DNA from: Vulcanimicrobiota bacterium
Lineage (GTDB): Bacteria > Vulcanimicrobiota > Vulcanimicrobiia > Vulcanimicrobiales > Vulcanimicrobiaceae
Assembly (NCBI GenBank): GCA_030043675.1
Contig: JASHXG010000250.1
Span: forward strand, 1 to 6,305
DNA: 6,305 nucleotides
Direction of reading: 5' to 3'
Shown here in pieces: positions 4,624 to 6,305 of the stretch; the stretch's first letter is position 1, and the number at the start of each line of letters is the position of its first letter. A program made the position numbers and the translations under genes. Below the pieces are notes generated by a model, which saw only the letters and a program-made list of their open reading frames with translations, did no database searches and had not been told where the DNA came from.

Positions 4624-6305
4624 TTGTCTGACTACTTGCGCCTGCTCGGGGAGCGGGTACTGATCTTCGACGGCGCCATGGGCACGCAGCTCATGGCGCT
4701 CGAGCTATCCGCCGAGGATTTCGGCGGTGCGCGCCATCACGGGTGCAACGAAGCGCTCGTGCTCACGCGTCCCGACGTCATTCGAACGATCCACTCGTCC
4801 TATCTCGCGGCCGGGGCCGACGTCGTCGAGACCGATTCATTTACGGGCTCCCGGTTGAAGCTGGACGAGTACGGCCTGGGCGAGCGTGCGGTCGAGATCA
4901 ACGTCCGAGCGGCGCAACTCGCTCGAGAAGCCTGCGATGCCGTCTCCACGCCACGGCGGCCGCGCTTCGCGGCGGGCTCGATGGGCCCGACCGGCATGCT
5001 CGTCTCGTCCTCGGATCCAACCCTCTCGAAGATCACGTTCGAAGAGCTTTGCGTCATCTACGGCGAGCAGGCACGCGCGCTCGTCGAGGGCGGCGTCGAC
5101 TTCTTGTTGCTCGAGACGATGCAAGACCTGCTCGAGCTGCGAGCCGCGATCGCGGGAATAACGCGTGAGTTCGCGCGAGGCTTACGGCGCGTGCCGGTGC
5201 AGGCGCAGCCCACGCTGATTACCGAAGGGCGCATGCTGCTCGGCACGGACATTCGCGCAATCTGCGCAACGCTCGATGCGCTGCCCGTCGACGTCATCGG
5301 CCTCAACTGTTCGACCGGCCCCGCTCAGATGCGCGACTCGATCCGCTACCTGTGCGAGAACTCGCGCTGCTTTGTCAGCGTCGTTCCCAATGCCGGGCTG
5401 CCGCTGATGGGGCCCAAAGGCGAGACGATCTACCCTGAAACGCCCGAAGAGCTCGCCCGCGAGCTGAGCGGTTTCGTGCGCGACTTCCGGGTAAACGTGG
5501 TCGGCGGCTGTTGCGGCACCACGCCCGAACACGTCGCCGCGCTGCGCGCGGCCGTCACGACGCTGGCGCCGACGCCGCGGGCGCCCGTTCGTACCGCAGC
5601 CCAAAGCGTTGCATCGGCGATGACCGCCGTGTCGCTCGAGCAAGAGCCGCGGCCGTTGATCGTCGGCGAGCGCATCAACGCTCAAGGCTCGCGAAAGATC
5701 AAACGGCTGCTGCTCGACGACAACTATGACGAGATCGTCTTGGTGGCGCGCGAGCAGGTCGAGGGCGGCGCGCACGCACTCGACGTGTGTTGTGCGCTCA
5801 CCGAGCGATCCGACGAGGACGTGCAGATGCGCGAGCTCGTTCGCCGGCTCGCACAGTCGATCGAGGCGCCGCTGATGATCGATTCGACCGAGCCGAAAGT
5901 GCTGCAAGCCGCGCTGGAAAACTATCCCGGCCGCGCGATCGTCAACTCCGTCCATTTAGAATCGGGACGGGTGAAGATCGACGCCGTGCTCCCGCTGGTG
6001 CGCGAGCACGGCGCCGCCCTCGTCGCCCTAACGATCGACGAAAGCGGCATGGCAAAGACCGCCGCCCGCAAGCTCGAAGTGGCCCGGCGCATCCACGACA
6101 TCGTCGTCGGCGAGTACGGCTTGCCGCCCGGAGCGCTGCTCTTCGATGCGCTCACCTTCACGCTCGCGACCGGCGAGGCCGAGTTCCTGACGTCGGCGGT
6201 CGAAACGATCGAAGGCATACGCCTCATCAAGCGCGAGCTGCCCGGGGTGCTGACCTCGCTCGGCGTCTCAAACGTCTCCTTCGGCCTCAAAGCCGCGGCG
6301 CGCGC
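4624..6305 (+). CDS. metH: Cobalamin-dependent methionine synthase, 3' truncated
   Basis: The frame is open from TTG 4624 to the window edge: 560 codons without a stop, the C-terminus missing. MetH moves a methyl group from 5-methyltetrahydrofolate through cobalamin to homocysteine, giving methionine. Residues 1 to ~315 are the homocysteine-binding barrel: FDGAMGTQL (15-23), CNEAL (41-45), AGSMGPTG, LLLETMQDL (161-169), and the zinc ligands C229 in GLNCSTGP and C296-C297 in GGCCGTTP. After a linker comes the folate-binding barrel from ~345: VGERIN (347-352), LDVCC (386-390), MIDST (418-422), IVNSVHLESG (439-448), FDALTFTLATGE and GVSNVSFGL. This second barrel rules out a betaine- or S-methylmethionine-type enzyme and a fusion to MTHFR directly after the first domain. 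The B12-binding domain, and any reactivation domain, would lie beyond the window. It starts 2 bp after the asparaginase stop, in an operon with cysK. Confidence 0.93.
   Translation, partial: MSDYLRLLGERVLIFDGAMGTQLMALELSAEDFGGARHHGCNEALVLTRPDVIRTIHSSYLAAGADVVETDSFTGSRLKLDEYGLGERAVEINVRAAQLAREACDAVSTPRRPRFAAGSMGPTGMLVSSSDPTLSKITFEELCVIYGEQARALVEGGVDFLLLETMQDLLELRAAIAGITREFARGLRRVPVQAQPTLITEGRMLLGTDIRAICATLDALPVDVIGLNCSTGPAQMRDSIRYLCENSRCFVSVVPNAGLPLMGPKGETIYPETPEELARELSGFVRDFRVNVVGGCCGTTPEHVAALRAAVTTLAPTPRAPVRTAAQSVASAMTAVSLEQEPRPLIVGERINAQGSRKIKRLLLDDNYDEIVLVAREQVEGGAHALDVCCALTERSDEDVQMRELVRRLAQSIEAPLMIDSTEPKVLQAALENYPGRAIVNSVHLESGRVKIDAVLPLVREHGAALVALTIDESGMAKTAARKLEVARRIHDIVVGEYGLPPGALLFDALTFTLATGEAEFLTSAVETIEGIRLIKRELPGVLTSLGVSNVSFGLKAAAR

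Noticed and set aside
5182..5955. A 257-codon minus-strand open frame inside metH
   Set aside because: The plus-strand frame carries the metH zinc and folate motifs without interruption; the antisense translation has low complexity and no recognisable family.
4624..6305. A homocysteine methyltransferase/MTHFR fusion (YitJ type) instead of MetH
   Set aside because: The region after residue ~345 shows folate-binding (pterin) domain motifs VGERIN, MIDST and IVNS rather than a flavin-binding reductase.

Overview
This is a compact, GC-rich bacterial chromosomal segment: almost every base lies in a gene, high-GC codons dominate, and two of the start codons appear to be TTG. No mobile element, RNA gene, CRISPR array or phage gene was seen. 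The lineage cannot be fixed from this sequence. The composition, tight gene packing and type of metH would suit an environmental phylum such as Eremiobacterota or Chloroflexota, but that is only a guess.

Layout. Bases 1-760 hold two same-strand genes 13 bp apart: the C-terminal part of an enoyl-CoA hydratase/isomerase (crotonase) family enzyme, and a 92-residue stand-alone Lrp/AsnC ligand-binding (RAM) domain protein. They converge, across only 17 bp, on a minus-strand gene (778-2523) for a secreted class-C beta-lactamase-like serine hydrolase with a proline-rich linker and a large C-terminal region. An 83-bp divergent intergenic region (2524-2606) carries two inverted repeats and a strong Shine-Dalgarno sequence.

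From 2607 to the window end runs a tightly packed plus-strand operon: cysK (cysteine synthase), an asparaginase of the Rhizobium etli type (PF06089-like), and the first 560 codons of metH (cobalamin-dependent methionine synthase). The asparaginase start overlaps the cysK stop, and metH begins 2 bp after the asparaginase stop. metH runs off the window's right edge.

How they work together. CysK makes cysteine from O-acetylserine and sulfide. MetH methylates homocysteine to methionine, so the outer two genes are sulfur amino-acid biosynthesis. The asparaginase between them would release aspartate, the carbon precursor of homoserine and methionine, plus ammonium; this link is inferred. The window looks like ordinary core metabolism. 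The points most worth a second look are the asparaginase placement, the perfect and near-perfect inverted repeats before cysK, and a cysteine at a usually asparagine position in the MetH folate domain. I did not find convincing evidence of an undescribed system.
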